Both the position numbers and the translations under genes were made by a program. Under the pieces are notes generated by a model. It was not told where the DNA came from. It did not search any database and worked only from the letters and a program-made list of their open reading frames with translations. Shown here piece by piece: positions 7,404-14,216 of a DNA stretch of 16,778 nt. The number at the start of each line of letters is the position of its first letter. Position 1 is the first letter of the stretch. Source of the stretch: DATJZH01 sp035499215 (GTDB lineage Bacteria > Actinomycetota > Actinomycetes > Streptosporangiales > Streptosporangiaceae); contig DATJZH010000100.1 of assembly GCA_035499215.1 (NCBI GenBank), positions 1 to 16,778 of the forward strand, written 5' to 3'.

Positions 7404-7433
7404 GCAGCTGTCACTTAGCTGCACTGTTACGAT
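7404..7433 (+). promoter_or_regulatory. Candidate promoter/operator upstream of the M15-like/AsnB-like pair
   Basis: GCAGCT (7404-7409) and AGCTGC (7417-7422) are perfect 6-bp arms with a 7-nt spacer. They are followed by TACGAT (7428-7433), which fits an actinobacterial -10 (TANNNT), 50 bp before the ATG at 7483. No good -35 hexamer is seen. The repeat would sit in the spacer/-35 zone, where a regulator could act. The surrounding 7330-7440 is the least GC-rich part of this gap. Confidence 0.4.
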
Positions 7434-7482
7434 TTGCTCTCTCGCGCGACTTGCCCCGGCGAGTCAGACCGTAAGGGGGCTC

Positions 7483-8430
7483 ATGAGGACGTCGCTCAAC
7501 CGCCGCGCGGTGCCGGTCAACAGCATGCGGCAGCACGCCAAGGCCACGGGCGTGATCCCTGCTCAGCGGTCGCGGGCTGCTGACCTGGCAGCGTATCGCG
7601 GTGCCGTGGCCGATCTGCTGGCGGAGGCTGAGGGCCTGATCGCGGGGGGACGGGTCCGCGCGCTGCGGACGCTGCTGGCGGGGCGGCTGGCTGGCGGTGA
7701 TTTCGGCGCCGTGCTGTCGGTGGTGCCCGGCGGGGCCGCGGCTGCTGTCGAGGGCCTGAGCCGGGAGGTCGGCGGCTGCGACGGCGGGGATGGCCGGGCC
7801 GCGGGGATGTCCGCGGTGATCCGCATCTACCTGCTGGCCCAGATCGACGCGATGTGGTGGGGCGAGGCGGCCGGGTTCGAGTCGGATGAGGATCTGCTGA
7901 GCGCCGGCGAGCTGGTCGATGTCGAGGTGCTGCGGCGCGGCGGGCACGTGGGGTTCCGGTACCGGCGGCAGGCTCAGACGGCGGCAGGGCGCGCGGTGCG
8001 GTTTGCCGAGCGGCGGGCCTGGCCGGACCGGGCGCCGCGGACGGCGGGGCTGCGGTTCAGCCGGGCCAGGCCGGAGGTGGTCGCGCTGCTCAATCAGCTG
8101 GCGGCGGGTTTCGCGGCGTCGGGCCCGCCGGGGACGCCGCCGCTGTGGGTGACCAGCCTGGCCCGCAGCGTCGCCCATCAGCACCGGCTGCGCGGTCTTG
8201 GCTACGCCGCGTTGCTGCCGAGCGCGCACTGCAGTGGTTACGCGGCGGATATCGAGATTCTCTGGTACCGCCGGTACGGCGCTGACCTGGCGCTGCGGTC
8301 CCTGCTGCTGGAGCGGCAGGCGGTCGGCGAGGTCAGCGTGATCGACGAGGGCCAGGCGTGGCATGTCTGCGTCAGCCCCGCCGCGGTGCCGGGGCTGCGG
8401 CGCGCCTTCCAGGCCGGGCTGGGCGGCTGA
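7483..8430 (+). CDS. M15/DUF5715-like zinc-peptidase-fold protein, no signal peptide
   Basis: 315 aa; ATG 7483 with AAGGGGG close upstream. The C-terminal ~130 residues carry the LD/DD-carboxypeptidase (peptidase M15) pattern: LWVTSLARSVAHQHRL (221-236), SAHCSGYAADIEI (247-259, S-x-H-x-x-G-x-A-x-D with His249 and Asp256) and AWHVCV (292-297, His294). These supply the usual two His and one Asp zinc ligands. DUF5715 proteins share this wording. The N-terminal ~190 residues are helical and unassigned, including IRIYLLAQIDAMWW (113-126). No hydrophobic leader is visible, so it appears cytoplasmic, unusual for a cell-wall peptidase. The amidotransferase gene starts 5 bp after the stop, so the two are coupled. 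Role inferred: cutting or binding a peptide or muropeptide-like substrate that the partner amidates or ligates. Peptidase activity is not certain. Confidence 0.7.
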   Translation: MRTSLNRRAVPVNSMRQHAKATGVIPAQRSRAADLAAYRGAVADLLAEAEGLIAGGRVRALRTLLAGRLAGGDFGAVLSVVPGGAAAAVEGLSREVGGCDGGDGRAAGMSAVIRIYLLAQIDAMWWGEAAGFESDEDLLSAGELVDVEVLRRGGHVGFRYRRQAQTAAGRAVRFAERRAWPDRAPRTAGLRFSRARPEVVALLNQLAAGFAASGPPGTPPLWVTSLARSVAHQHRLRGLGYAALLPSAHCSGYAADIEILWYRRYGADLALRSLLLERQAVGEVSVIDEGQAWHVCVSPAAVPGLRRAFQAGLGG

Positions 8431-8435
8431 GCGCG

Positions 8436-9995
8436 GTGTGCGGCATCGCCATGGTCCTCGGCGCCCGGCCCGACCGCGCGGCCTTCGCCGCGATGATCGG
8501 CTCGCTGGCGCATCGCGGCGAGCTCGAGGAGACCTTCGCGGCCGACGGCCTGCTGGCCGGGACGCAGCGGCTGCCGATCGTGGACCGCCAGCGCGCGGTC
8601 CAGCCGTGGCGGTCGGCCGACGGCCGCTGGGTGCTGTGCTACAACGGCGAGATATTCAACTACCGCGAGCTGCAGGGTGAGCTGCGGTCGGCCGGCCGGG
8701 AGCTGCGCAGCGACAGCGACACCGAGGTGGTGCTGGAGGCGTTCCTGGCGTGGGGCGCCGGGGCGGTTGCCCGGCTGCGCGGCGAGTTCGCCTTCGCCAT
8801 CGCCGACCTGTCGCGCGGGCGCGTCTACCTGGCCAGGGATCCGCTGGGGGTCAAGCCGCTGTATCTGGCCCGCGCTGGCGGCTGCCTGCATGTCGCGTCC
8901 GAGGTCAAGGCCCTGACCGCGGCGGGCGCCCCGGTCACCGAGGTGCCGCCGGGCCAGCATGGCTGGGCGGCGCCGGACGCCGGCGCCGCGCTCGCGCCCT
9001 ACGTGGACCTGCTGGCGCTGGGCGGGGACGCCGGTGCGGTCCGGGATCCCGGCCGGGCCGCCAGCCTGGTGCGGGCCGCGCTGCGGGACAGCATCCGGGT
9101 CCGGGTGGACACCGACCTGACGGTCGGGGTCATCTTGTCCGGCGGCATCGACAGCTCGCTCACCCTGCTGCACGTGCGCGAGATGCACCCTGACTGCGTG
9201 GCACTGACCATCGGCTCGCCCGGCAGCCCGGACCTGCGCTACGCCCGGCGGCTCACCGCTGACCTCGGGGTCCCGCACGAGGTGATCGAGCTGCGGCCGC
9301 GCGACGTCGGGCTTGATGATGTCCGCGAGGCGATCCGGATCGGCGAGCTCACCGAGTACGGCGACATTATCAACGCCGCGGTCTCGGTCCCGCTGTTCCG
9401 CCGGGTGCACGAGCTGGGGATAAAGATCGTGCTGACCGGCGACGGGTCGGACGAGCTGTTCGGCGGCTACGAGATGTATCACCGCACCCGGCCCGAGGCG
9501 GCCCGCGGCCTGTTCCTGCACAAGATCAGCAACCTGTGCCGGACCGAGCTGCAGCGCGTCGACCGGGCCAGCATGGCGAGCGCTGTCGAGGCCAGGGTCC
9601 CCTTCCTGGACCTGGCACTCGTCGAGCTCGCCATGCGGCTGCCGCTCGACCTCAAGGTCCGCGACGGGCAGGAGAAGTGGATTCTGCGCCAGGCGTTCGC
9701 CGACGTGCTGCCCGGCTACATCCGGCAGCGGCCCAAGAACCCGATGTCGCACTCCTCCGGGCTGCACGAGCGGGTCCGGCTGTACAAGCCGCGGTTCGCC
9801 CGGCTGCACCGGTCATTCGGCTATGACCTGCTCGGCCCTGTGCACCGGGATTTCTCCGCCCTGCTCGGCCAGTGCGATCACGACCTGGACCGCGCGCTCG
9901 CCGCCAGCGCCGCCCGCAGCGACTACAACCGGCTCGAGCACGCCCGCGACCTCGTCGGCGCGCTTCGCTGGAACGCCTTCCCCGCACGCGGCTGA
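8436..9995 (+). CDS. asnB: Asparagine synthetase (glutamine-hydrolysing)-type amidotransferase
   Basis: 519 aa from GTG 8436, chosen so that Cys2 becomes the N-terminal nucleophile after Met removal. Class II glutaminase domain (2-~190): Cys2, QRLPIVD (Arg45), YNGEIFNY (Asn70-Gly71-Glu72) and SDTE (Asp95). Synthetase domain (~205-519): SGGIDSS pyrophosphate loop (235-241), TGDGSDELFGGY (334-345), RVDRASMASAVEARVPFLD (374-392) and KWILRQAF (414-421). Both active sites look intact, so ATP-dependent amide formation with glutamine as donor is expected. The usual HRGPD of the glutaminase is HRGEL here (26-30). It is slightly shorter than E. coli AsnB. Coupling to an M15-like gene fits either asparagine synthesis or, by analogy with LtsA-type enzymes that amidate diaminopimelate in peptidoglycan precursors, a cell-wall or peptide substrate (inference). 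The 26 bp after it separate it from the convergent YdeI gene. Confidence 0.88.
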   Translation: MCGIAMVLGARPDRAAFAAMIGSLAHRGELEETFAADGLLAGTQRLPIVDRQRAVQPWRSADGRWVLCYNGEIFNYRELQGELRSAGRELRSDSDTEVVLEAFLAWGAGAVARLRGEFAFAIADLSRGRVYLARDPLGVKPLYLARAGGCLHVASEVKALTAAGAPVTEVPPGQHGWAAPDAGAALAPYVDLLALGGDAGAVRDPGRAASLVRAALRDSIRVRVDTDLTVGVILSGGIDSSLTLLHVREMHPDCVALTIGSPGSPDLRYARRLTADLGVPHEVIELRPRDVGLDDVREAIRIGELTEYGDIINAAVSVPLFRRVHELGIKIVLTGDGSDELFGGYEMYHRTRPEAARGLFLHKISNLCRTELQRVDRASMASAVEARVPFLDLALVELAMRLPLDLKVRDGQEKWILRQAFADVLPGYIRQRPKNPMSHSSGLHERVRLYKPRFARLHRSFGYDLLGPVHRDFSALLGQCDHDLDRALAASAARSDYNRLEHARDLVGALRWNAFPARG

Positions 9996-10021
9996 CGAGC
10001 CCCGCCCGCCTCGGCGGCTGA

Positions 10022-10600
10022 TCACGGGTAGATCGTCTTGTGCTCGGCCAGCATGGCCACGTACTGGGCGATCTTTGCGGCCCTGGTCTGCGGGCGCTTG
10101 ACGCTGGCGATCCGGTACAGGATCGCGTACCTGTTCACGCCGCTGATGGTGGCGAAGAACTCGCGCGCCGCCTCGTTCGCGGCCAGGGCGTCGGCGAGAT
10201 CGCCGGGGACGGCGCTGCTGCGCTGGCCGGCATACGCCTGCGCCCAGCGGCCGTCGGCCCTGGCGCGCTCGACCTCGCGCAGCCCGGCGGCCTGCATCCG
10301 GCCGGCCTCAATCAGCCCGGCGGCCCTTTCAGTGTTGATCTTGGACCATCTGCTGCCCGGCCTGCGCGGCGTGAAGCGCTGCAGCCAGCCGTCGCCGTCG
10401 CCAGGCCGCTTCTGGCCGTCGATCCAGCCAAAGCACAGAGCCGCATCCAGCGCGTCCGGGTAGCTGACAGATTGCTGGCCAGAGCCCTTCTTCGCGATCT
10501 TCAGCCAGGCTCCGGCCGAGTCAGCGTGATTGCGGGCCAGCCACGCCGCCCAGGCGCCCGCCGACTCGAAGCTCAGGATCTCCAGCTCAGCCGAGGCCAT
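10022..10600 (-). CDS. YdeI/OmpD-associated family protein
   Basis: 192 aa from ATG 10600; a TTG four codons upstream (10612) is possible but has no better ribosome site. Seen: FESAGAWAAWLARNH (11-25), WLKIAKKGSGQQSVSY (32-47), the hallmark ALDAALCFGWIDGQKR (50-65), RFTPRRPGSRWSKIN (75-89), and a C-terminal YdeI helix with REFFATISGVNRYAILYRIASVKRPQTRAAKI (146-177). This matches the COG4430/YdeI-like family. E. coli YdeI is described as OmpD-associated, and the Gram-positive members have been annotated as bacteriocin-protection proteins. Neither role is proven for actinobacteria. It is convergent with the AsnB-like gene and divergent from the MFS exporter with 105 bp between starts, so it may share regulation with the exporter. 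Confidence 0.88.
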   Translation of the reverse strand: MASAELEILSFESAGAWAAWLARNHADSAGAWLKIAKKGSGQQSVSYPDALDAALCFGWIDGQKRPGDGDGWLQRFTPRRPGSRWSKINTERAAGLIEAGRMQAAGLREVERARADGRWAQAYAGQRSSAVPGDLADALAANEAAREFFATISGVNRYAILYRIASVKRPQTRAAKIAQYVAMLAEHKTIYP

Positions 10601-10705
10601 CCCGCCAGTCAATCACGGGAATACCCGGCCGGCCCTGGCCGGTTCCCGCGAGGCGGCAGGATAGTTAGTTGCAGGCCAGCAAATGACGAGAGGCATACTG
10701 CGGTC

Positions 10706-12157
10706 ATGAGTCCGAGCGAGCTGAGCCCGCGGCGCCGGAATCTGGTGCTGGCGATCTGCTGCATGAGCCTGCTGATCGTCGGTCTCGACGTGACGATCGT
10801 GAACGTGGCGCTGCCGTCGATCCAGCATGACCTGCACGCTCCGGTCTCGGGCCTGCAGTGGACGATCGACGCGTACACGCTGGTGCTGGCGAGCTTGCTG
10901 ATGCTGTCCGGGTCGACGGCTGACCGGCTCGGGCGCAAGCGCACCTTCATGACGGGCCTGGTCCTGTTCACGCTCGGGTCGCTGCTGTGCAGCCTGGCGC
11001 CTGGCCTGGGCTGGCTGGTCGCCTTCCGGATGGTGCAGGCAGTCGGCGGCTCGATGCTCAACCCCGTGGCCATGTCGATCATCACGAACACCTTCACCGA
11101 GCCGCGGGAGCGCGCCCGCGCGATCGGCATCTGGGGCGGGGTCGTGGGCATCAGCATGGCGCTCGGGCCGATTGCCGGCGGCGCGCTGGTCGGCTCGGTG
11201 GGCTGGCGCGGGATCTTCTGGGTGAACATCCCGGTGGGCCTGGCGGCGCTCCTGCTCACCTTCCTCTTCGTGCCGGAGTCCAGGGCGCCGCACGCGCGCA
11301 GGCTGGACCCGGTCGGACAGCTGCTCGTCATCGCCGCGCTGGCGTCGCTGACGTACGCGATCATCGAGGGCCCCAGCTCAGGCTGGACCTCGGCGAAGAT
11401 CGTCGGCTTTTTCGCGCTCGCGGTGGTGGCGCTGATCGCGCTGATCGCCTACGAGCCGCGCCGGGACGAGCCGCTGCTTGACCTGAGGTTCTTCCGCAGC
11501 GCCCCGTTCTCGGGCGCAACCGTCATCGCTGTCAGCGCTTTCGCCGCGCTGAGCGGGTTCCTCTTCATCAACACCCTGTACCTGCAGGACGTCCGCGGCT
11601 ACTCGCCGCTGCACGCCGGCCTGTACACGGTGCCGATGGCAGTGATGACCGTCGTGTTCGCGCCGCTGTCGGGCCGGATCGTCGGCGGCCGGGGACCCCG
11701 GCTGCCGCTGGTCGTGGCCGGCGTCGCCCTCACTGTCAGCGCGGTCATGCTGACCGGGCTGACCAGCACGACATCGACGGGCTGGCTGATCGCCGCCTAC
11801 GTGATCTTCGGGCTGGGGTTCGGGGTGGTGAACGCGCCGATCACGAACACGGCGGTGTCCGGAATGCCGCGCTCGCAGGCCGGTGTCGCCGCGGGCATCG
11901 CGTCGACCAGCCGCCAGGTGGGCGGCTCGCTGGGGGTGGCGGTAGTCGGCTCGGCGGTGCTGTCCGCGCTGGCCGGGCCGCTGCGCACCGGCTTCGCCGA
12001 GGCCAGTCACGTCGGCTGGTGGATCATCGCGGGCTGCGGCGCGGCGGTGCTGCTGGTCGGCCTGCTGACCAGCGGCCGGTGGGCGCGCGGGACCGCGGAG
12101 CGGACCGCGAGCCAGCTTATGCCGAGCGCCGTCATGGTGCCGGCGACCGCGCCCTGA
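10706..12157 (+). CDS. MFS drug exporter, DHA2 (14-TMS, EmrB/QacA) family
   Basis: 483 aa; ATG 10706 with GAGAGG about 12 nt upstream. A proton-driven efflux pump of the inner membrane. Seen: LDVTIVNVALPSI (27-39, motif D1 of 14-TMS pumps), QWTIDAYTLVLAS (51-63), motif A GSTADRLGRKR (69-79), RMVQAVGGSML (108-118) with motif B Arg, and antiporter motif C GGVVGISMALGPIAGGA (144-160). Fourteen hydrophobic segments extend to about residue 455, followed by a short cytoplasmic tail. Asp28 in the first helix is the position implicated in proton coupling in DHA2 members. The substrate cannot be deduced. No adjacent TetR/MarR repressor exists; the divergent neighbour is the YdeI-family gene. The long open frame upstream of 10706 is antisense to that gene and is not coding. 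Confidence 0.94.
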   Translation: MSPSELSPRRRNLVLAICCMSLLIVGLDVTIVNVALPSIQHDLHAPVSGLQWTIDAYTLVLASLLMLSGSTADRLGRKRTFMTGLVLFTLGSLLCSLAPGLGWLVAFRMVQAVGGSMLNPVAMSIITNTFTEPRERARAIGIWGGVVGISMALGPIAGGALVGSVGWRGIFWVNIPVGLAALLLTFLFVPESRAPHARRLDPVGQLLVIAALASLTYAIIEGPSSGWTSAKIVGFFALAVVALIALIAYEPRRDEPLLDLRFFRSAPFSGATVIAVSAFAALSGFLFINTLYLQDVRGYSPLHAGLYTVPMAVMTVVFAPLSGRIVGGRGPRLPLVVAGVALTVSAVMLTGLTSTTSTGWLIAAYVIFGLGFGVVNAPITNTAVSGMPRSQAGVAAGIASTSRQVGGSLGVAVVGSAVLSALAGPLRTGFAEASHVGWWIIAGCGAAVLLVGLLTSGRWARGTAERTASQLMPSAVMVPATAP

Positions 12158-12195
12158 CGTCTTCTCGGCCAGCTCGCGCCCGGCACGCGCCGGCC

Positions 12196-12243
12196 GCTTC
12201 GGCGGGCAGCCCAAGCCCGCGCCGGCGCCTCGGCGGGCAGCCC
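12196..12243. terminator. Repeat-rich convergent terminator region between MFS and SBP56 genes
   Basis: GCGGGC (12202-12207) and GCCCGC (12215-12220) form a 6-bp stem with a 7-nt loop, 45 bp after the MFS stop. A 17-bp direct repeat with one mismatch (GCTTCGGCGGGCAGCCC at 12196-12212, GCCTCGGCGGGCAGCCC at 12227-12243) duplicates half of it. There is no T-run. Its place between convergent stops suggests a bidirectional terminator. Confidence 0.4.
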
Positions 12244-12278
12244 CGTGGCGCGAAGGCCGCGCGGCGGGCGCCGGCCCG

Positions 12279-13703
12279 TCAGGACGAGAAGCAGTAGGAG
12301 TCGCTGGAGGCATCCCCGCCCTGCAGCCGGATCTGGTGCACCCGGCGGCCGCGGAACGCCTCGCCCTCGAGAAAGAACCGCTGGTCGAAGGTCATCTCGC
12401 CATCCTCGGCGATGTCGACCTTGGCCATCCAGGCGCCGACGCCGTCGGGGTAGAACTGCTCGTCCCACGCCCCGTACAGGGAGTTGGTAAAGTACACCCG
12501 CCTGCTGTCGCGGCTCACCTCTACCATCTGCGGGCCGCCGCGCAGCCGCTGGCCGGGCCTGGCCGGGTGGGCCGCCTGGCCGACGATGCCGCCGATCGCG
12601 ACCGAGCCCGTCTCGACCGGGCGGAAGGGGTCGGAAACGTCATAGCGCTTCAGCGCGCCTGTTCCCCAGCAGGACACGTAGAGCGACTTGTCATCCACTG
12701 ACAAGGCCAGGTCGGTGATCAGCGGCGGAACCGCGCCGAATCCCTGCAGCAGCGGCGGCAGGTCCGCCGCCGCGGCAGGCTCTGCCGGGATGGAGATCAC
12801 TTTCTGCGCCGTGAAGCTGCCGTTGTCGTCGTGCCACAGCCAGATGGATGCCGACAGATCCTCGACGCTGACGACCACGCCGACGAAACCGTATTTCTGC
12901 GCCGGGTCGTGCGCGGGGCGCAGCTCGAGCACCATCTGATGCTCGTCGCCCAGGTCGATGGTCTGGCGCCTGGTGCGGCTCTTCATGTCCCAGAAGTGCA
13001 GCTTGTGCCCGTACTTACGGCCGAGCAGCAGGTCGGGCACGATTCCGTCCTCGATCATGGACGGGGTGCCCCATTCCGACGTGACGGCGATGTCGTGGTT
13101 GATGTGCCACCACACGTCGTAGGCGAGGTACTGGTCACCGCGGTCAGCCTCCCACGGCCCGACGACCTCGAGGGTCTTGTGATCCAGCAGCGCCACTCCG
13201 CCAGGGCCATCCTGGCTGCCGCCGCCCAGGCACGAGACGAACACGCCGCCGGGGCCGCAGTGCACCGTGTGCGGCCGGGAGTAGCCGGCCCGCTTGCCGA
13301 GCTCCCCGGGACCGAGCACCTTGACGATCTGCGGCGCAGCCGGGTGCTCCCTGGTGTCCAGGATGTACAGCCGGGAGGAGCGGATGCCGGGGACGATGAG
13401 GTAGCGCCGGTCGCCGTGGTCATGGCCGCCGCCGGGGCACAGCGCGCTGGAGCACGCATTCCAGCCGAAGTGATGCAGCTCGTCACCGAGGCTGGTCAGC
13501 TCGGTGAAACCCACCACGGAGCCGTACCCGGCACTGGCCGGGTCCACGTCCACGACGGCGATCGCATCGGGCTTGTCGGCGGGCCGGGCGAACGCGGCCA
13601 CGTACGCGAGGCTCTCGGCTGGCGCCCTGGCCGCATCTCGCGGCGACCGGTAGAAGGTCGGGTCGGCGTGGTGCTCGTGATGCTCGTGATGGTCATCTGA
13701 CAC
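12279..13703 (-). CDS. Selenium-binding protein 56 / methanethiol oxidase family protein with His-rich N-terminus
   Basis: 474 aa from GTG 13703 with AAGGGGAA 5-7 nt upstream. Seen: HHFGWNACSSALCPGG (77-92) containing the conserved Cys84 that corresponds to the selenium-binding cysteine of SELENBP1, PHTVHCGPGGVFVSCLG (144-160), WWHINHDIAVTSEWGTPSM (198-216), KLHFWDM (234-240), DEHQMVLELRPAHDP (253-267), LITDLALSVDDKSLYVSCWG (328-347) and HQIRLQGGDASSDSYC (456-471). The length and histidine-rich beta-propeller pattern fit the family. MtoX and human SELENBP1 oxidise methanethiol to formaldehyde, H2S and H2O2 with copper; that activity is the best guess. Many bacterial MtoX proteins are exported, but no signal peptide is seen. 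The N-terminus is HHEHHEHH (5-12), a likely metal-binding tail absent from the family core. The gene stands alone, transcribed away from the structured intergenic region. Confidence 0.92.
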   Translation of the reverse strand: MSDDHHEHHEHHADPTFYRSPRDAARAPAESLAYVAAFARPADKPDAIAVVDVDPASAGYGSVVGFTELTSLGDELHHFGWNACSSALCPGGGHDHGDRRYLIVPGIRSSRLYILDTREHPAAPQIVKVLGPGELGKRAGYSRPHTVHCGPGGVFVSCLGGGSQDGPGGVALLDHKTLEVVGPWEADRGDQYLAYDVWWHINHDIAVTSEWGTPSMIEDGIVPDLLLGRKYGHKLHFWDMKSRTRRQTIDLGDEHQMVLELRPAHDPAQKYGFVGVVVSVEDLSASIWLWHDDNGSFTAQKVISIPAEPAAAADLPPLLQGFGAVPPLITDLALSVDDKSLYVSCWGTGALKRYDVSDPFRPVETGSVAIGGIVGQAAHPARPGQRLRGGPQMVEVSRDSRRVYFTNSLYGAWDEQFYPDGVGAWMAKVDIAEDGEMTFDQRFFLEGEAFRGRRVHQIRLQGGDASSDSYCFSS

Positions 13704-13816
13704 GACGGTTCCCCTTCATGCTCGCACCCTCCATAATCGTCCTGTAAAGTAGGGATCTCGGCCACTTCGCGGTCCGCAGATGTAACGAGCGGGCCCGCGG
13801 CTACGAAGAACGACAG

Positions 13817-13877
13817 ATGGCGCTGTCCGCGCGACCGGGACCGATATGCCGCCGGTGTACCCAGAGCGCCATATCGG
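13817..13877. repeat. Two overlapping inverted repeats sharing one arm region
   Basis: ATGGCGCT (13817-13824) pairs perfectly with AGCGCCAT (13865-13872), and CCGATATG (13841-13848) pairs perfectly with CATATCGG (13870-13877). The right-hand arms overlap by the three bases CAT, so the two full stems compete. On the minus strand this is 115-175 nt upstream of the SBP56-like start; on the plus strand it is 340-400 nt upstream of the GH3 start. Confidence 0.6.
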
Positions 13878-13894
13878 CAGTCTGTGTGATCCAG

Positions 13895-13907
13895 TGACAT
13901 GATGTCA
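13895..13907. promoter_or_regulatory. Perfect palindrome TGACAT-G-ATGTCA, candidate operator
   Basis: A 13-bp palindrome with 6-bp arms around a single G, in a locally AT-richer stretch between the two divergent genes. Its form suits a dimeric transcription factor. No family can be named from the site alone. Confidence 0.45.
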
Positions 13908-13973
13908 ACGAGGGGAAGCTGAGACAGCATTGCACCGCAGTGCGTCCGGGCCGCGCCGCGGCCCCGGTCCCGG

Positions 13974-14013
13974 CCCCGGGGCCGGCCGCGGCATCCCGGC
14001 CCCGGGGACTTTT
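13974..14013 (+). terminator. Strong GC hairpin followed by TTTT, intrinsic-terminator-like, upstream of GH3 gene
   Basis: CCCCGGGGCCGG (13974-13985) and CCGGCCCCGGGG (13996-14007) are perfect 12-bp arms with a 10-nt loop, followed by AC and TTTT (14010-14013). The 16-bp palindrome CCGGCCCCGGGGCCGG (13970-13985) overlaps the left arm and offers an alternative fold. It lies 203 bp before the chosen GH3 start, so it may attenuate transcription into GH3, or merely end an upstream transcript. Confidence 0.5.
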
Positions 14014-14216
14014 CCTGGCCGTGCGGAAGTTGGGCCCGGAGAGGCGTTATCCGCTGCGGGCTGCCCGGCCGCGGGCGCCGGCCGTGCGCAGCGGCGGCCC
14101 TGGCCCGGCCGGGTTGCGGGGCCCGGCGCCCGCCCTTGGCCGCAAGCGGCCCTGGCACTCGGACGGACGCGGGGGCCGGCCTGGCCGCGGCCGGCCCGGG
14201 GGGAGGCGGTTTCTTC

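Larger units (their letters stand above)
13704..14216. other. 513-bp structured intergenic region between divergent SBP56-like and GH3 genes
   Basis: No convincing gene. From left to right it holds: leader of the SBP56-like gene; AT-richer CATAATCGTCCTGTAAAGT (about 13732-13750), where a promoter may lie; overlapping inverted repeats (13817-13877); a palindrome (13895-13907); an extreme GC block with a strong hairpin and T-run (13974-14013); and a Gly/Ala/Pro/Arg-encoding low-complexity stretch to 14216. The GH3 frame stays open from 13923 but contains no ATG, GTG or TTG until the TTG at 14136. Confidence 0.5.

Noticed and set aside
8238..9809. 523-codon minus-strand frame opposite the amidotransferase gene
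   Set aside because: High-GC antisense shadow; the plus strand carries full class II glutaminase and synthetase motifs.
10040..10705. N-terminal extension of the MFS frame
   Set aside because: Antisense to the YdeI-family gene with no MFS features; the ATG at 10706 gives a normal DHA2 N-terminus.
12831..13700. 289-codon plus-strand frame opposite the SBP56-like gene
   Set aside because: Antisense of a well-supported SBP56 homologue; no family features.
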